DNA of 64,000 bases from assembly GCA_026874595.1 (NCBI GenBank), contig CM049313.1:53307659-53371658 (forward strand), in the 5' to 3' direction. Source of the stretch: Sipunculus nudus. Its lineage: Eukaryota > Annelida > Sipuncula > Golfingiida > Sipunculidae. The notes under the pieces were generated by a model, which did no database searches, was not told the origin of the DNA, and saw only the letters and a list, made by a program, of their open reading frames with translations. The position numbers and the translations under genes were made by a program. This document shows, in pieces, positions 37,007-51,029 of the stretch (its first letter is position 1; the number at the start of each line of letters is the position of its first letter).

Positions 37007-37656
37007 CAGGCCCCGCTGAAACCAAGGTAACCGTAAGCAACTCCTAACGAAGTATACACAGTGGGAACTACCAGCATACAGACCATGAGGCGCCAGTCGT
37101 AGCGACCTAGTGTTAGCTTCTTTTGCCAGATGACCAGACAGCAGGCGCTGACCGCTGTATATATCACAACCAACCCCTGACCAAGAATAAACTCTACCAC
37201 CAGGGCGCCAAACATGGAACATACCAACCGTGGAGGGCGCGTGAGCGTCACTAAGATGTTCACATGATCTGACGCGTGAGCCATGCTTGAACCGAGGTCA
37301 AAAATGGCCAAATATACAACCAGTCTTTCACCGATAGTCCAGCTGAAGAACCCACGTTTCTTAGTCCTTCTGTCACTGATAAAAAGAAACAGTATTGTAC
37401 AAAAGCTGGCAAGTACACTGGTGCTTAGGACGCATATGGCAAGAAAATGTATAACATAGAAATAAGGTTCACCAAACCAATAAAGTCCGCCTCCTGGAAG
37501 CACTTTTCCCCCTTCTTGGGAGTCTTCGGATGGTGTGGATCCCAAGCTGCTATTTAATGACGTCACTTTCGGTGTGCTTGTTCTATCACGAAATAGGCTA
37601 GCGTTCATCATAGTAAAATTTCGATTTATCACTTCAGTTGTGAATGTTGTATCCAT
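37007..37656 (-). CDS. seven-transmembrane receptor, exon 1 (N-terminus and TM1-TM4), cAMP-receptor-like/GPR157-like candidate
   Basis: The start is the ATG at 37656-37654 (MDTTFTTEVINRNF). The frame is open further upstream but has no earlier ATG, and an acceptor-like TTTTACAG sits at about 37731. The extracellular N-terminus of about 65 residues has three sequons (NFT, NAS, NSS). TM1 is about residues 68-93, TM2 110-135, TM3 147-175 and TM4 189-211. Cys146 at the top of TM3 can pair with Cys218 in loop 2. There is no DRY motif after TM3 (CLVIWQKK instead), so it is not a standard rhodopsin-family receptor. The WC in loop 2 and the FSNWGGMFNAVAY form of TM7 resemble the cAMP-receptor-like/GPR157 group, which is abundant in bivalves. 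The donor GTGAGT follows the exon. Family assignment is from memory of motifs. Confidence 0.7.
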
Positions 37657-38586
37657 TTTTTTATTCGATATTCCCGACACCCTTATAGAGCCCCAGTTTC
37701 GGCAAGTGGATATTTCATATTTCTTTATCACTGTAAAATCCTTGATTATTCCTCGTTTATTTCATTTTGTCGGTTCGTTCGGCAATCTTTAACGGTATGT
37801 ACCTGGTCATAGGCGACTGAATACTCAAGTTTACGTTCCGAATGTTTAACCTACAACACAAATCACACCAGAATTTTTGTACATATTAATTTTGACATCA
37901 TGGAAATAAAAAAAAACTTTATCTATTGAAACATCAAAGCAAACAAAAAAAAAGAAAATGATGATAATGTCGTCTAGAGCAAACATATGTGATTTTTTTG
38001 GTATTTTGGATATCAAATGGGTATTTTGGGATGAAATTAAAGGCACAGGGTTGTTTAGTCTTTTTTTTTTGGGGGGGGGGGGAGGGAGTGTAGGGATGAA
38101 GTAAGGAATGTTGTACCTGTAGTTAAGTGATATCATATAGGTTATACGTCATATACATCAATAGGCCTTCGACAATATCAGAACAAGAGGGATGCAGATG
38201 TCAAGATTTTGGTTGATAGTAATGTATAAATTCAATATTGAAAATATCTGGAGGTAGTGGCATAAGCTGAAAAATATACGGTGTAGATAGAAGGAAGGAA
38301 AGAATTTTTTTATAGATTTACCTAAACACGCGGCTGTTATTTAAGGCATTTCGATCGTTGTCGAAACCATTTGCACTGTTTCCGTTGATAAGGTGTACTG
38401 TCACACCGGGGGGGGGGGGTATGAACTTCAGGTTCTTTTGAGTCAGACAAAACTACAGGCAGACCTCAGTTATATATATATATTATTATATACACACGCA
38501 TTAAACTTAAAAAACCAAGAGACAGAAGAACCTTAATGAAAACCATATAATAACAAATAAAAGAATAGTTACAGATCACCGGGGGG
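37657..38586. other. upstream region of the 7TM receptor gene
   Basis: AT-rich, with a T/G homopolymer junction near 38061-38082. TTTAG followed by GTAAAT on the minus strand near 38322 could be the donor of a 5' untranslated exon. No promoter motif is convincing. Confidence 0.3.
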
Positions 38587-38861
38587 TGTCAATATCCTAA
38601 ACGAAATCACACAGTCATATTTAACACAACACATAAACCAAGTCCCTCGCACCGCTTATATCCAAGTCTCTCCTCGCAGACAGTTCAGTAGCCCTCGGCG
38701 TGAACCATGTGTACACACAAAAGATGAAATCGCTGAACTAACGTTTCAAAGTTGATCGCGTCTCGAGTAAAATCCTCGCTGTTGAACAAACGTTACTAGA
38801 CCATAGATACAAATGAAGCGCTACACGCCAATTGTCCTGTGTACGAGCCCTCTGTCAACGG

Positions 38862-38901
<40 letters not shown>

Positions 38902-39457
38902 TGCACTCAACTATAACTCTCCGGCTGTCGGATACCGTGTAACCTCTCACTGTTGGATTTTAGCACCGTTATATCTCAGCGTCAAACAGAAGTCCCTCGC
39001 CTGTTACTGGGAGCCCTTTACACGACAGGAATTGCCCGTCAATCTGCATTTATCACTACTCGTCTCTGCAGTACTGCTCCCAGAATCAGAATACGGCTCT
39101 CTCAGACTGGACTGTCTGTACACTATGACGCCACAACCACGCAAGGTTCGTCGAAGAAACGCAGACCAGTCGGTTGGACTGCTGCAGCTAATACAGGAGT
39201 AGCCCTAGCTCCCTTGCTCTCTCACTACGCTACGCTGTGCGAGCTCCACTCTCAAAGTGGCCCTGTCTTTCTGCCGACAGCTGCTGCTCTCCGTTTTTTT
39301 CCGTTCCGGTTCCTGACGTCACAAATCCCGTCAGACTCCTCCGCCAAAGAGCACCACTATCCCTCTGGTCCGCTGACACAAACATAAAACTACCGTGGAC
39401 AGGCCCCAGACAAAATAACAAGACAACTTCTAAGCGCAACACTGACAGAAATTGACA
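38587..39457. other. possible LTR-like block with (CT)n run
   Basis: The block begins TGTCAA and ends TTGACA, terminal inverted hexamers as in LTRs, and is GC-richer than its surroundings. It contains a (CT)n microsatellite at 38870-38899. No target duplication is seen. ORFs of 95-144 codons on both strands overlap each other and have no recognisable domain, so none is called as a gene. Confidence 0.25.
38870..38899. repeat. (CT)n microsatellite
   Basis: About 15 CT dinucleotides. Confidence 0.9.
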
Positions 39458-40724
39458 CATTGGCGCTAGCTTAACACCGTTGCTTAGAAGACCGCCGTAC
39501 AAGATCGTACAAAACATACTTTAAATGCCATCCTCGTGGTAGTATAATTGATATGTCCAAGTCGCATATTTAATCTGCCTGTAATTGAAGACCCCCCCCC
39601 CCCCCCCGACTCAAAAGAGCATCGGTGGTGAGTTCGAGTATTAGCCGAGGAGCCGTGAAATTTTGTACTTGGCTAAGCACTGTATGCTAATGGGAAGGCC
39701 TTGTCTCATTCACAGGTGAAATGGGGGGAGGGAGGGTCTCGATGTTATGACCCATCAGTGTAATAACGGAAAGACTCCCTATATAAATCATAGGGCTGAT
39801 CATAAGTTTCCTCAACTTATAATAATAGAATGTTATCAATTCTAGATAAATTAATAATTTGATTGCTAGGGAAAAAAATATATCAAAATGAAAATTTATT
39901 AATAATAACTGCGAAAAAATGGGCAAAATGAGAGATGTTAGCGCTCAACGGGGTCTCCCCTCTGGATCCGTGGTTTCAGGGCCTCAGGTCTGGAAACTTG
40001 GGCGGGTCCATTAAAAACGATTGCGGGGCCTGACAAGAAGGGACTCCCCATCCATCCCCCCCACGCACCCCACCCCCGGGATCTGTTTCTAACATTGTTG
40101 TATGCTGACCAAGTGATCGAGAAAACAGCTGTTGTTCACATTCATTGACACTGCAAGGTGGTCAGTCACACCCGGGGTTATTCACATGCACAAAAGAACT
40201 TAATCCCGTTCTGTGTGGAAGTTGATTGAATTGTGAATGAACACAAGGCGGCATTCCGGGCTTTGCCGAAGGCAGTTCGGCTGTTTTCGATGGTATACTC
40301 TCCACTCAGGTCGGAAAACACACAACAATTAACTCAGACTAACACAAGTTAACCTTTTAAAATGAGATATTGCTCAGTGTTAGACGCAACGCGGTTTCAG
40401 AGAACAAATAGTTTAACATTTTAAAAGTTACTTTTATGAATGACAATTACATAAACCAGTGATGCCTTCTTTGAAGTGATCGTGGCAAGAGCTGCAGCAA
40501 TAAGCTCAAGTAATAGCTAGGGATTCATTATTCTTGCAAGCAGCGGCTATACACTACAGTTATTGCAGGGCTGTTTGTTTCTAGGTTTCAATATCAGCTA
40601 GGGCGGGCGGAGGGCCAAGAATCTGACCAGTGACAGCAAGGTGTGGCTGATATTAAAACTTGGAGTTGGATGCACAATACGATACCACGCTCCCATTGGT
40701 GTGATAACAATTGTTTGCTCTGTG

Positions 40725-40870
40725 TGAGCCATGGTGGTGCAACCTTGAGATTCTTGCTATTCAACGCAACGGTTAAAACGAAGGAGATCTGGAACGACAG
40801 CAGAGTATACCCGCTGCGTGAGGAGTGAAGGGCTTGATGCTGTATGATTTAAGAAGATAAATCTTGTTTG
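40725..40870. repeat. dispersed repeat, copy 1 (related to 42270-42420)
   Basis: GCAACGGTTAAAACGAAGGA and its surroundings (GGTGGT, CAACCTTGAGA) recur at 42270-42420 in the same orientation with moderate divergence. Confidence 0.65.
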
Positions 40871-42120
40871 GTAAAGATTTACTAACATAAGAAGCTGTTA
40901 CGAAACGCTTGAGATCTAAAAAATAATCTTTCGCTCAACCTCTTTGGGCCCAAGGTGCTCAACTGGTCAATTAATGCGCGGGTGTATAATTCGTCCCAGT
41001 ACCCATGTCCGCATGTTTTTCTGGGATAATTTTTCATACAAGTAAAGCAGTGTAAGCCTTTCTTGTCCAAAGGTTGTAGGAGCTATTCCGCCGACTACTT
41101 GAGTAAAAAGTAATGTCTTACCTTGCTTTGTTTTTGTATGAGATAAATAATCCAAAATATGACAAAACAAGTCACAGCGTTTAGGACTTATTTCTTGCCT
41201 GAGAACTGATAATAAACAAGCTCGTCAAACTTATGACGTCAGTCAATTGAAGGTGACGCTCGACCGATCACTGTGACGTCTTTGTGAAGTCACTGTTGTC
41301 TAACAAACGCAAAACGCAGCCAGAGACATGGAAAGTGTACCATGGAGGAATGTACTGTCTAGCAGTGGCCGGGAAGACGCCATTCACGGTATTTCAGCAT
41401 TAATAACGCATAAGAGTCGCAAAGTAAATACGTTTTACATGATATAGAACTACTTTACACAAAATCGGCGGAATATCTGTTTTTCTAGGTCAGGCCAAAA
41501 GGCATTTTTTTAAAATAATCTTAAAATAATTATCGCGAAAAATCATGCGGACACGGGTACTGCAGTGGCGTTCTTTCAGGGTGAGAAAAATAAGTTATTT
41601 TGTGAAATCTAAGCAAGGTTTAGATGTAAAATTTTTAGAAAATGGATCCAAAGTCTTTAATTACATTTATTAATATATTTCACTTGCAATTTTAAAATAT
41701 TACTCTCTGAAAAGTGGGAAGGGGGGGATGATAACATTGGCCATCCCCCCTTGCCAAAAAGTGGGGGATATATATACCCCCCCCACCCCCTATATTGACG
41801 CCCCTAGGGTACTGGGACGGACTATAGTATGTTTGTGCGTCCGATGCAAGTATTCTGTTGTTTACACACACAGCAGCGCCTCGGGATCGGTTACGTCATG
41901 GCTCACACAAACGCACTTTAAAACGATGAAAAAGCCTTTGAAAATAATGACATATTATACCGAAGCCACTTATCCTGTTGCGAAGCCATTTTGAGAAATT
42001 AGCGGTCATGTTGAACTGTCATGCGTAACATCTCAAATACAAGGTTTACCAGAGGATATGAACTAAATAAAATAAAAAAAAAAAATCGCACGTGATGGTA
42101 CAGCTGATTTTTATTCAACT

Positions 42121-42560
42121 AGAATATGCTTCTTTAAGAAATAATTTGTTCGCTTTGAGTATAAAACCGCCTCCCCAAGGACATGTATCTATCGCTATAT
42201 ACTCTGCGAAAGGCCATCACGTGCGAATACTCATTTTACCAGTGGAGTACTTTTACTCAGCTACTTATTTTCCCTGGTGGTTCAACCTTGAGAATCTTGT
42301 TGTACAAAGCAACGGTTAAAACGAAGGAGATACAGAACGGCAGCAGTGTATAACGCTGTGTAAGGAGGGCTTGGTGCTTATCATCCCAACAATGACCTGT
42401 ATGATTAAGAAACATTTTGTTCCGTCTGAAGTAAACCGCCTCCCGAAGGATATGTATTTATTACTTTATATTTTGTCAAAGGCCAAATGTTTGAATACCC
42501 GTTTTAACAAGTTGAGAACTTTTACTCAGCTGATTATTTCCTGTAACAGTTCACAGGAAT
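42121..42560. repeat. ~275-bp direct repeat (two units)
   Basis: A module with AAACCGCCTCCC, AAGGA(C/T)ATGTAT and TTTTACTCAGCT occurs from about 42121 and again from about 42400. Between them lies the second copy of the 40725 repeat. Confidence 0.6.
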
Positions 42561-42957
42561 AATATTAATACACTCATGTGTGTACATGTATACAAATTTT
42601 ATTTTTATCAATGCTTGCTTTTAACCTTGTTTGAAGGAATGAAAGTGTAATTCACATTTATTATTAATATAGAAATCAAGTTAGATTAACACAGTCTAAC
42701 TAGATAACATGTTTTTATTCACAATTCAAAATTAGTATTTATTGACCACTCTTATTTTGTTTATACCATATTACAATAATATAATAAAATTAATTAAGAA
42801 TAGATGAATGCATTTGCTGTTGCATTTAAATTCAATGACTGATAAAAGATTTGCATTTGTATTTGGATAAAAGATTTGAATGCATTTTCATATAAATGCA
42901 ATGCCTAATAAAGCATTGGCATTTGAGAAGGCAACATATAATTTATGTAAATAAAAC

Positions 42958-42960
<3 letters not shown>

Positions 42961-43002
<42 letters not shown>
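42961..43002. repeat. (AT)n microsatellite
   Basis: About 21 AT dinucleotides. Confidence 0.95.
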
Positions 43003-43007
<5 letters not shown>

Positions 43008-43992
43008 ATGTATTTGTGCGTGCGCTTATTTTTTATTACCTAAAACATTAAAAATAATATGTGCTGTGGTGTTCAGAGAGACTTACGTCAGCGTCAACTG
43101 GAAATAAAACATTCCAAGATGAAAGTTTACAGGGAATTCCACCCAGCATGTCCGCACGGTCCAGCCACTGTGGTCGCGTTTCCTAAGGCTAACTTGGTAC
43201 ATTCAAATTTGCCTAATTGGTCGATTGAGGGCTACAAATGTCGGCACAGTGAGGGCGTACGGAGTACGGACAATGACTCGTACTGACTTCTCTTGTTACA
43301 ATAATAATCCATTTCTGAGATAATGATAGCTTTAGGCAAATTTGAATAGTCCTGAATGTGTACTGCAGCAAGAGGGGGTCTGTTGTAAATTAAACATCAC
43401 AAGATCGAAGAGTACTAATTATAAATGACCAGTGCATTAGCATGGTCATTCAACAACGAATACTGTCCAGGGTGGTTTTTACTGGCTAATTTCAACTAGT
43501 AGCGTTTGTAATATTTGTCTTGTAAAATCCATAACGGCTGCTAATATCTGCTTACACATTATCTTTGTCTCCTATGGATCTGGTAGCTCAGTAGAATGGA
43601 TATGCCCCTGTCTTCACCCAATGTGTTTCATGTTGCATTTGAAAAGATTGTTGAAACTAAACTTCTACATGTAACTTTGGGAATGTTATAATACAGGCTT
43701 TATATACTCCTCTATAAAATCCATATTAGTTATGTGGCAGACCAAACCATGATCGAGTCAATATCATTTGAAACCCGAGTTGAAATCCGAATCCAATATA
43801 AGTCTCCTTATTTAAAAAAAAATAAATAAAATGGAAATGTGTGATAATTATGCATATTTTATATCAGTTTACACATACTTTTTGTTTGTTTACTGTTTAT
43901 CATTTGTTTAGCCTCCGATGCAGAGTAAACACTATGCAAAGTCTTACCTTTTGTAATATTCTGTCGGTAGTTCACCTATGTATTCAAGTCTT

Positions 43993-44410
43993 TATGTAGT
44001 ATGTGATAGAGTTCTTTTCCAACCTGACCCGAGATTGACTCGGTCTGATCTCTCGAGTTCTTCCTTCTGAGGCCCTCAAACAGTGGAATCGAGTCGGGGC
44101 TCACTGGCCCACATGCACAACTCTTTCGGAATGCTAGTATTACCATCACATTTTTTTTTTTAATATGGAGTGGTAATATACGATAATTCATGTAAGTATG
44201 GAATACTTAAGTTTACTGTTCGACGGTGGTGGTAATCGTTTTACGAGCTCGTCCACACACATGTCTACAATACTCTAATCGTAGTGATATATGTATCAAG
44301 TGGCGTAACAGATGTAGATTCAGTGCGTCACGAATCAATACATTGAATATTACAATCGGTATTATCCAAACATTTGGTGCGGTTATTAGCAGAAGTGCAA
44401 CTTTTTTTTA
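43993..44410. other. ~420-bp insertion present only in copy A
   Basis: Copy B passes directly from GTATTCCAGTCTTTATGG to AATCAAGCTGAGGG. Copy A has about 420 extra bases between these anchors. No clear termini recognised. Confidence 0.55.
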
Positions 44411-45909
44411 ATATGGAATCAAGCTGAGGGCTACAGGGATGTCCTATTAGCTCTTTAACCTGAAATGCTTATAAAGTATTTCCATGAAACAGCAAATGAT
44501 CAATGTGTCCTCCGCTTTCTGTAGACACTAGAAAAATAAAATAAATAAACGTTCAACGGTAAATATATACTGTTTGGTTGTTGAGAATGTCAAGCAACTT
44601 AATCTAAAAACTATGATATATTACATGTCGCATTTTAATTTATACCATGATATAATGATATACGTTCATTGTTTCGCAAGAATATAATAAACAATTTTTA
44701 TTTTACTTATACCAAACCAGTGTATATTTCCTTTCTTGAGGATCAAAATACTGAAGATTTCTACAGGAATGTTTGAAACGGGTAAAGTGGTAAAAGGAAC
44801 CGTAACACCGTAATCACAGAGTTTCGAATGATCCCGCTGTACAAATTAATGCTTACTCTTAGTGGTGCTTTCTGAAAACCGTGGTCATTTCGACTCGTTG
44901 GTCTCTGAAATCACTCTACATCAGGCAGTCTCAAATGAAGTCTCGGTGTGCGCGCTCCGATTGACGCAAAACCTACATCTAGGAAGCGTTTAGAGTCACG
45001 TGGATCTCTGTTTTTCCGGACTCGTCTTTGTCCCCTTCTCAGAGCAAATTGGCCTCCTCCTCAACTTATAATGGTATAGGTTCACTTTTTTCTTTGCTCG
45101 TTAGTCTGGTAGCAATATAACAGTGACTGCTTACCACAATTAACTGATATTTTGTGGGAACATTGACTCTTTTAAAAGGTATCAGATGACAATAGGTAAA
45201 CATACTCTCACTTGGTTTCAGTCTCGGTATTCTTTCTATGGTCTCGCGAACTTTGGATTCGTCTTTTTCTCGGTCCCCGTTTCCTATGGTCTCGGTCTAG
45301 GATTGGTCGGCCACGATCACATCACTGCTGAAGACAGCATCTACAGGTTGGGTTTTACTTGCACAAGTAAAGCGATCAATTCGCTCATCCGTTTCTGCTA
45401 ATAAGTGATGCTCCTTAACATAAGTGCTACTCCCAGAGAGCTGAGGATATAAAACTTGCCGAATCTTTCTATATCATATTACTATTTCCTGAAACGACCA
45501 TGGCATTGAACTGGAAGGCATGAATAATTCACTTCTCCTCTCCTTCAAACACATGAGGTTTTTAATTAAAATACATTGATTCCTTTGCCAACTTTCCATT
45601 TCTTTCTTTTCGTTGTTACTGGGAAAAGTGTGATTGATTTTATTCATACAATAACCAAGTGTGTTTACATATCCTGCTTAGTGATATTGACTGGCCTTAT
45701 TTGGTTACGCCTATCATCACCTTGATAATCCATGCAAAAGATATGTGAGAGGATTCTAGAATGGCATTAAGTCGGAACAAAAGTCCTAAATAGACTGTCC
45801 GTTTATCCGTCAAATTAAAATGGGGGCTTACTTCCTGAAAGAACAGGTTTAGTATATTTTAAATCATTACTAAATATTGTAACCTTGTATTTCTTGACAA
45901 CACTGTCAA

Positions 45910-46130
45910 GATTTGATTTCTTTTTGGATTTTATCGAAGTAATTGTGGAAGTTATTATTAATTTCAACTAGACAGCAAATCGCTTTAATAAATAAGAATT
46001 ATGCAGAAAAAGTGACAATTTATTGTTGTTTTTTTTTTTTATCTTTTTGGATTTTATCGAAGTGACTGTAGAAGTTCTTATTAATTCGAATATGGCAGCA
46101 AATCGCTTAAATTAATCAGAATTATTAGGT
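45910..46130. repeat. local ~125-bp tandem duplication in copy A
   Basis: TTTTTGGATTTTATCGAAGT through CAGCAAATCGCTT(T/A)AA occurs twice in succession. Copy B has the module once (about 55640-55730). Confidence 0.65.
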
Positions 46131-49100
46131 TTAAGTGCCGGTTAATGTTTTCTGATGAACATTTCTAAGGATTTAGTAGCTTATTTTTACCCTTACCCTT
46201 AATTGTGTATAGCCGATAGCGTTGCCAATGATTAAAACTTTTTTTTGGTTGGTCTAGGATACAAGAAGTCTACTCTTACTTTTTCCTGTCTAATGGTGTA
46301 GTACCTAGATAAATATATAGAGTAATCTTGAGGACATATCGTGCTTATACTTGAACCACATTAGTCAAAAACCGATGGAAATATTTATCCACTTACCTTG
46401 TTCCTGATAGATTTATTCCGTCGGTCAATGAAATACATTTACGGTATAGCCGCTATTTCAGCGATCGGTAATACAGTCTATATACACAAACAAGCAATCC
46501 TGTTGGTTACTTGTTGAAACGATTAGATAAATTGTCTGAATTTCTGGCAAGATATTGACTGATAAGGAAACATTTCTCTCAATAAAACATCTCTCAAGGT
46601 CACTCCGATTAGAGTTGTTTTTCATTCGATGGTCAGAAAACTTTCATTCCACTGAATCAATGAACGTCTGAACGTCTCGTTGTGCAGGTCAGTTTTAACA
46701 GAAACTGCAGTCTGTCCAGTAGAGTAGAATGCCACTCAATCTATTCTCTAATCAATATTGTTTCCTCAGTCTAATTGTACACTGCAAGGTCCTAATCAGC
46801 TTAATAGGTCTCACGAATTGACAAATCCTCGTCAAACAAACAAGGCCGTGCTGTTCACCTGATATTTTTTTCTGACACTGTGAAGGGAGTAGGTATGGAT
46901 TTGTTTTATGTTTAATTAATGGCAACACCTTGGTTACTTCGGTAAAATCCTATCTGTGACAATGATACCTGATTTATATAACTGACGGTGATGGTACTCC
47001 ACCGACGTCACGCGACCTCTCTGTGAATACTAATTGGAAATGCGCAGTTTTGGTATTGAAGTGTAGGGAATGATGTCCACAAATATACGTGTCACTCGGT
47101 CATTTAATCCCAGGATATATTGTCTGATCTTGCAAACAGAATAAAACCGAAAGTTACACCACGCGGTGGGATTTAAATAAGTGAATTTATCCATTAGGAT
47201 GACGTGGAAAAATATTCCACTGCCATCTTGTTTCTCAACAACCAGGCGGATGATATAAGATTACAGAAAATGCGACACCGAGAAATAACATGCATGAAAA
47301 TTCCATATTTACCAGATAATTCACCTGGCCATCTCATATAAAATAATTGCAGGGATATATACATATGACATACAGAGGAACTTTTGTTAGTAGGTGTCTG
47401 ATTGACAAATATCCTCAGTCTATTGACCGAACAACATAATTGTAGGTATTTTACACAATGATAATAGAAAATAGGTGCCTTTTTATGTTGTACTGACAAG
47501 ACGTGCTTTCCCCAACGCTGCTGTAAACCTTTCATAATTCATATATAATTGCAAACGAAACCTGGCGATACTTGACGACTGGATACACTAGCGTAGGTTC
47601 TGATAGGTGGCGCTGTGGCTTATTTGCAAAATGTCTAATATCTCAGGAATTAAAGAACAATTGGAATATTGGACCCCCCCCCCCCGCTCCGAGGACACAC
47701 GTAGCATCAATTCATACCTAATTACATAAAAAGTAGGCATATCTGAGAAGCAGTCACTGAGGCGTTGCGTGACATCCGTCAGGGTTTACCAATGTATTGA
47801 ATGAAACATAAGGAGGCAAATGAGCTTTCAACAAGTAACAAGCTAAGTAAGTAAGAATGGACCATGACGAAAACATTATGTTTATTTTTTTATGGACATA
47901 ATGCACTTTAAATGTATACCTGTCGATTATACTGAAGTCCATATCAAACAATACATAATAAAAGTTCAAGTCCAGATTTCGCCACTCGTATCTCCTTACC
48001 TTTCACTGTCATTTACATTGCCTTGTATCCTCTTTTCACGTATATACCACCAACATATTCACCATGTGCATGGTAGATGTTAATTTGCGGGAGCAGTTTG
48101 CTTACCTTTGTTTGGAGTAGCCAAATGTATCACTTATGCTGGAAATAAACTTGGCAATTCCAATGCTGCAGAGACGAAACCATGAACCCGAAATGAACAC
48201 ACTTCACATTTTGAATTGAGGGCACTTTCATATACTCCAGAGGAATAGAATATTAATTATGTATTCAATGAAGGCGCGTGTTCCAGATATTGAATCAGAC
48301 CTTTATAAAATCAGGTTACATTCTTAGGGCGTATAGGTTTTCAACACAATGTGGCCTTCATTAAGGAAGAAAAATAGTTGCCTGGACGTCCCGGGAAGCA
48401 GACAATCAGGAAGTATTCAAATTCGGCGACTATATTTGTACAAAATTAACGACTCTGAGTGTGTTCTAAGAAAAACATACAATATAAATTAGAGTTCCGC
48501 TTGTGCTAAATTTATCCATTTGCATTGGTTAAAAGTACGCCTTTGTGTGGTTGGACCGAACGGTACTTAATCAATAAGGAGGTGTACATCTGTCCACAGG
48601 CGGATATAATACCAGCTCATTATAGTCAATGTTTCTTGTTCTGTATCCTCTTAAAGAAAATACTCATTAACTTTAGCCTGATACAGGTAAAACATCTTCA
48701 GTTATGTTTCAAGTAAACATTAGTCACTTTTTTGTAGCATATATAATATAAGATTGTTTTCAGTACACGGTTATTGTCGACTGTTAATGTTACGGGTATA
48801 TAAGGGCAAGCCAGGTCATTTTTATTCATATGAAAAATTTCTATTTGCTGCCTTCGCAAGGATTTAATAAACCGTTTTCAACATTGAGAAGGGGTCCTGA
48901 ATAAGTCATATAAAGTGGCAAAACACAATGCTTAATCTATAAATAATGTTCGAAAGGTTGCTTGGTGAGTACTTGGCAGGTTTGCTAAGTTATCGTGAAC
49001 GCGGGTGTAACCTGAAGTCAGTATATATAGGCTTCACAGGTGAAGAGTATTCTTTCAGCTTTTGCTAAAATAACTCCGAGGATGTTCACTTATTTTATAG

Positions 49101-49184
49101 TATCAAAAGCACGAAGTAACAACAATAATAGTGTATTAATGTAAGTATATTTATATGTAAAGATAGACTATATATATATTTGTA

Positions 49185-50805
49185 TCGCCAGACATAGTCT
49201 GGAGGTACTATGGTTTAGGCACGGTCGCGCCGCCGCCGCCGCCGCCGCAGAGATTTCTTTTGGACACAATAACACAAAAAATATTTCACGGATCTTTACC
49301 AAACTTGGTATATGTATAGATATGGGTGAGAGGACGACGCCTATTTAAAATGAGGTCATGACCTCAACTAGGAGAGTGACCTTGACCTTGAATAGGTTCA
49401 ATTTTTGGGAAAATTTCACAATTCTTAAATATCTCAAGAAAACTTGCATGGATTGATCCCAAAATCAAGTTGATCGAAGATCATGGGTAGGGTTGTCATG
49501 TTCCAGAAACTGGTGGCGCCACCTATTATTCTTTACTTATTTTCATGCCGTTTAATATCCCCAAAATTGCTACTTGACAGTACTGTGAGCATTATAAGTC
49601 AAAAACTAATGGACAGATTTCTTTCATATTATGCAAATACATAGATATGGGTTATGGGATGATGTTTATTTAAATTGGGGTCATGACCTTTCCTATGAGA
49701 GTGGCCTTGACCTTGAATATTGCCATATATGGTGAAAATCACAAAATCATTAATTTCTCAATAAGGGATGCATGCAATGGTCCAAAAATCAACTTGACCC
49801 AAGATCTTGGATAGTAATGTCATGTACCGGAAACAGGTGGCGCCACCTGTTATTCTTTTACATGTTTTCGTGCCGTTTAATACCCCATCATTGCCACTTA
49901 ACAGTACATTTATAACCTGTGAGCATTATCAGTCAAAAACTAATGGACAAATTTCTTTCATATTATGCATATACATAGACATGGGTCATGGGAAAATGTA
50001 TATATAAATTGGGGTCATGACCTTTCCTATTAGAGTGGCCTTGACCTTGAATATTGCCATATATGGTGCAAAATTACACAAAATCATTAATATCTCAATA
50101 AGGGATGCATGCATTGGTCCAAAAATCAACATGTTTGAAGATCTTGGAAAGTATTGTCATGTACCGGAAACAGGTGGCACCACCTGTTATTCTTTTACTT
50201 GTTTTGTGCCGTTTAATACCCCATCTTTGCCATTTATCAGTACTGTGAGCATTATAAGTCAAAAACTAATGGACAAATTTCTTTCATATTATGCATATAC
50301 ATGGATATGGGTTATAGGATATTGTTTATTTGAATAGGGGTCATGACCTTTCAAATGAGTGGCCTTGACCTTGAATATTGCCATATATGGTGAAAATCAC
50401 ACAAAATCATTAATTTCTCAATAAGGGATGCATTGATTGGTCCAAAAATCAACTTGAACGAAGATCTTGGATAGTGTTGTCATGTACGGGAAACAGGTGG
50501 TGCCACCTGTTATTCTTTTACTTGTTTTCGTGCCGTTTAATACCTCATCATTGCCACTTAACAGTACTGTGAACATTATAAGTCAAAAACTAATGGACAG
50601 ATTTCTTGCATATACATAGACATGGGTTAGGGGATGATGTATATTGAAATTTGGATCATGACCTTTTCTATGAGAATGACCTTTTCTATGAGTGTGGTCT
50701 GATATTAATTGTTGCTGAAGATGGGGGGCCTATTCTTAAAGGGGGGGGGGATTAATTGTCTGGCGATACTATGGCACCTGCGGTGCCAAGAAATATCTAG
50801 TTATA
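49185..50805. mobile_element. interspersed element carrying ~4.5 tandem ~330-bp units
   Basis: The phrase GGGGTCATGACC recurs at about 49352, 49680, 50013, 50340 and 50656 (periods 328, 333, 327 and 316). A GGTGGCGCCACCT core and AAAAACTAATGGACA are also repeated. TCTGG, then a variable 3 bases, then TACTATGG occurs just inside both ends (49198 and 50758). A (GCC)n run lies at 49229-49247. The whole block is missing from copy B, whose sequence continues across the site. The organisation, internal tandem units between unique ends, resembles the Helentron-related pearl-type elements of bivalves; the class is inferred. Confidence 0.75.
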
Positions 50806-51029
50806 TATATGTGTGTATGTTTTGTGTGTGTGAATCGAATAATGTTAAGTTTGGAATACCACGAGACAAAGGATCGTCTTCTTACTCGCGTTAGAACATT
50901 TACTGTATATATTGACTGTATATATCATCATTCGTCTGGAACGTTTACACTTGTGCTATGTTATTATCACATTAATATACGTGAAGTCGGAAAACGACCA
51001 CATTCCAACAATATAAAACTTAAGAGGGG

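Larger units (their letters stand above)
39458..43509. other. gene-free region with dispersed repeats
   Basis: Holds a C17 run (39591-39607), G/C homopolymer-rich sequence near 41720-41790, a repeated ~150-bp motif (40725-40870 and 42270-42420) and an (AT)n run at 42961-43002. No ORF shows domain features. Confidence 0.4.

Noticed and set aside
38813-39517. Overlapping ORFs of 95-144 codons on both strands
   Set aside because: Low-complexity (CT)n and GC-richer sequence explains the open frames. No domain, splice context or start context supports a gene.
47194-47535. 113-codon minus-strand ORF in duplication copy A
   Set aside because: The frame is not kept in copy C (63310 on) and the segment is missing in copy B.
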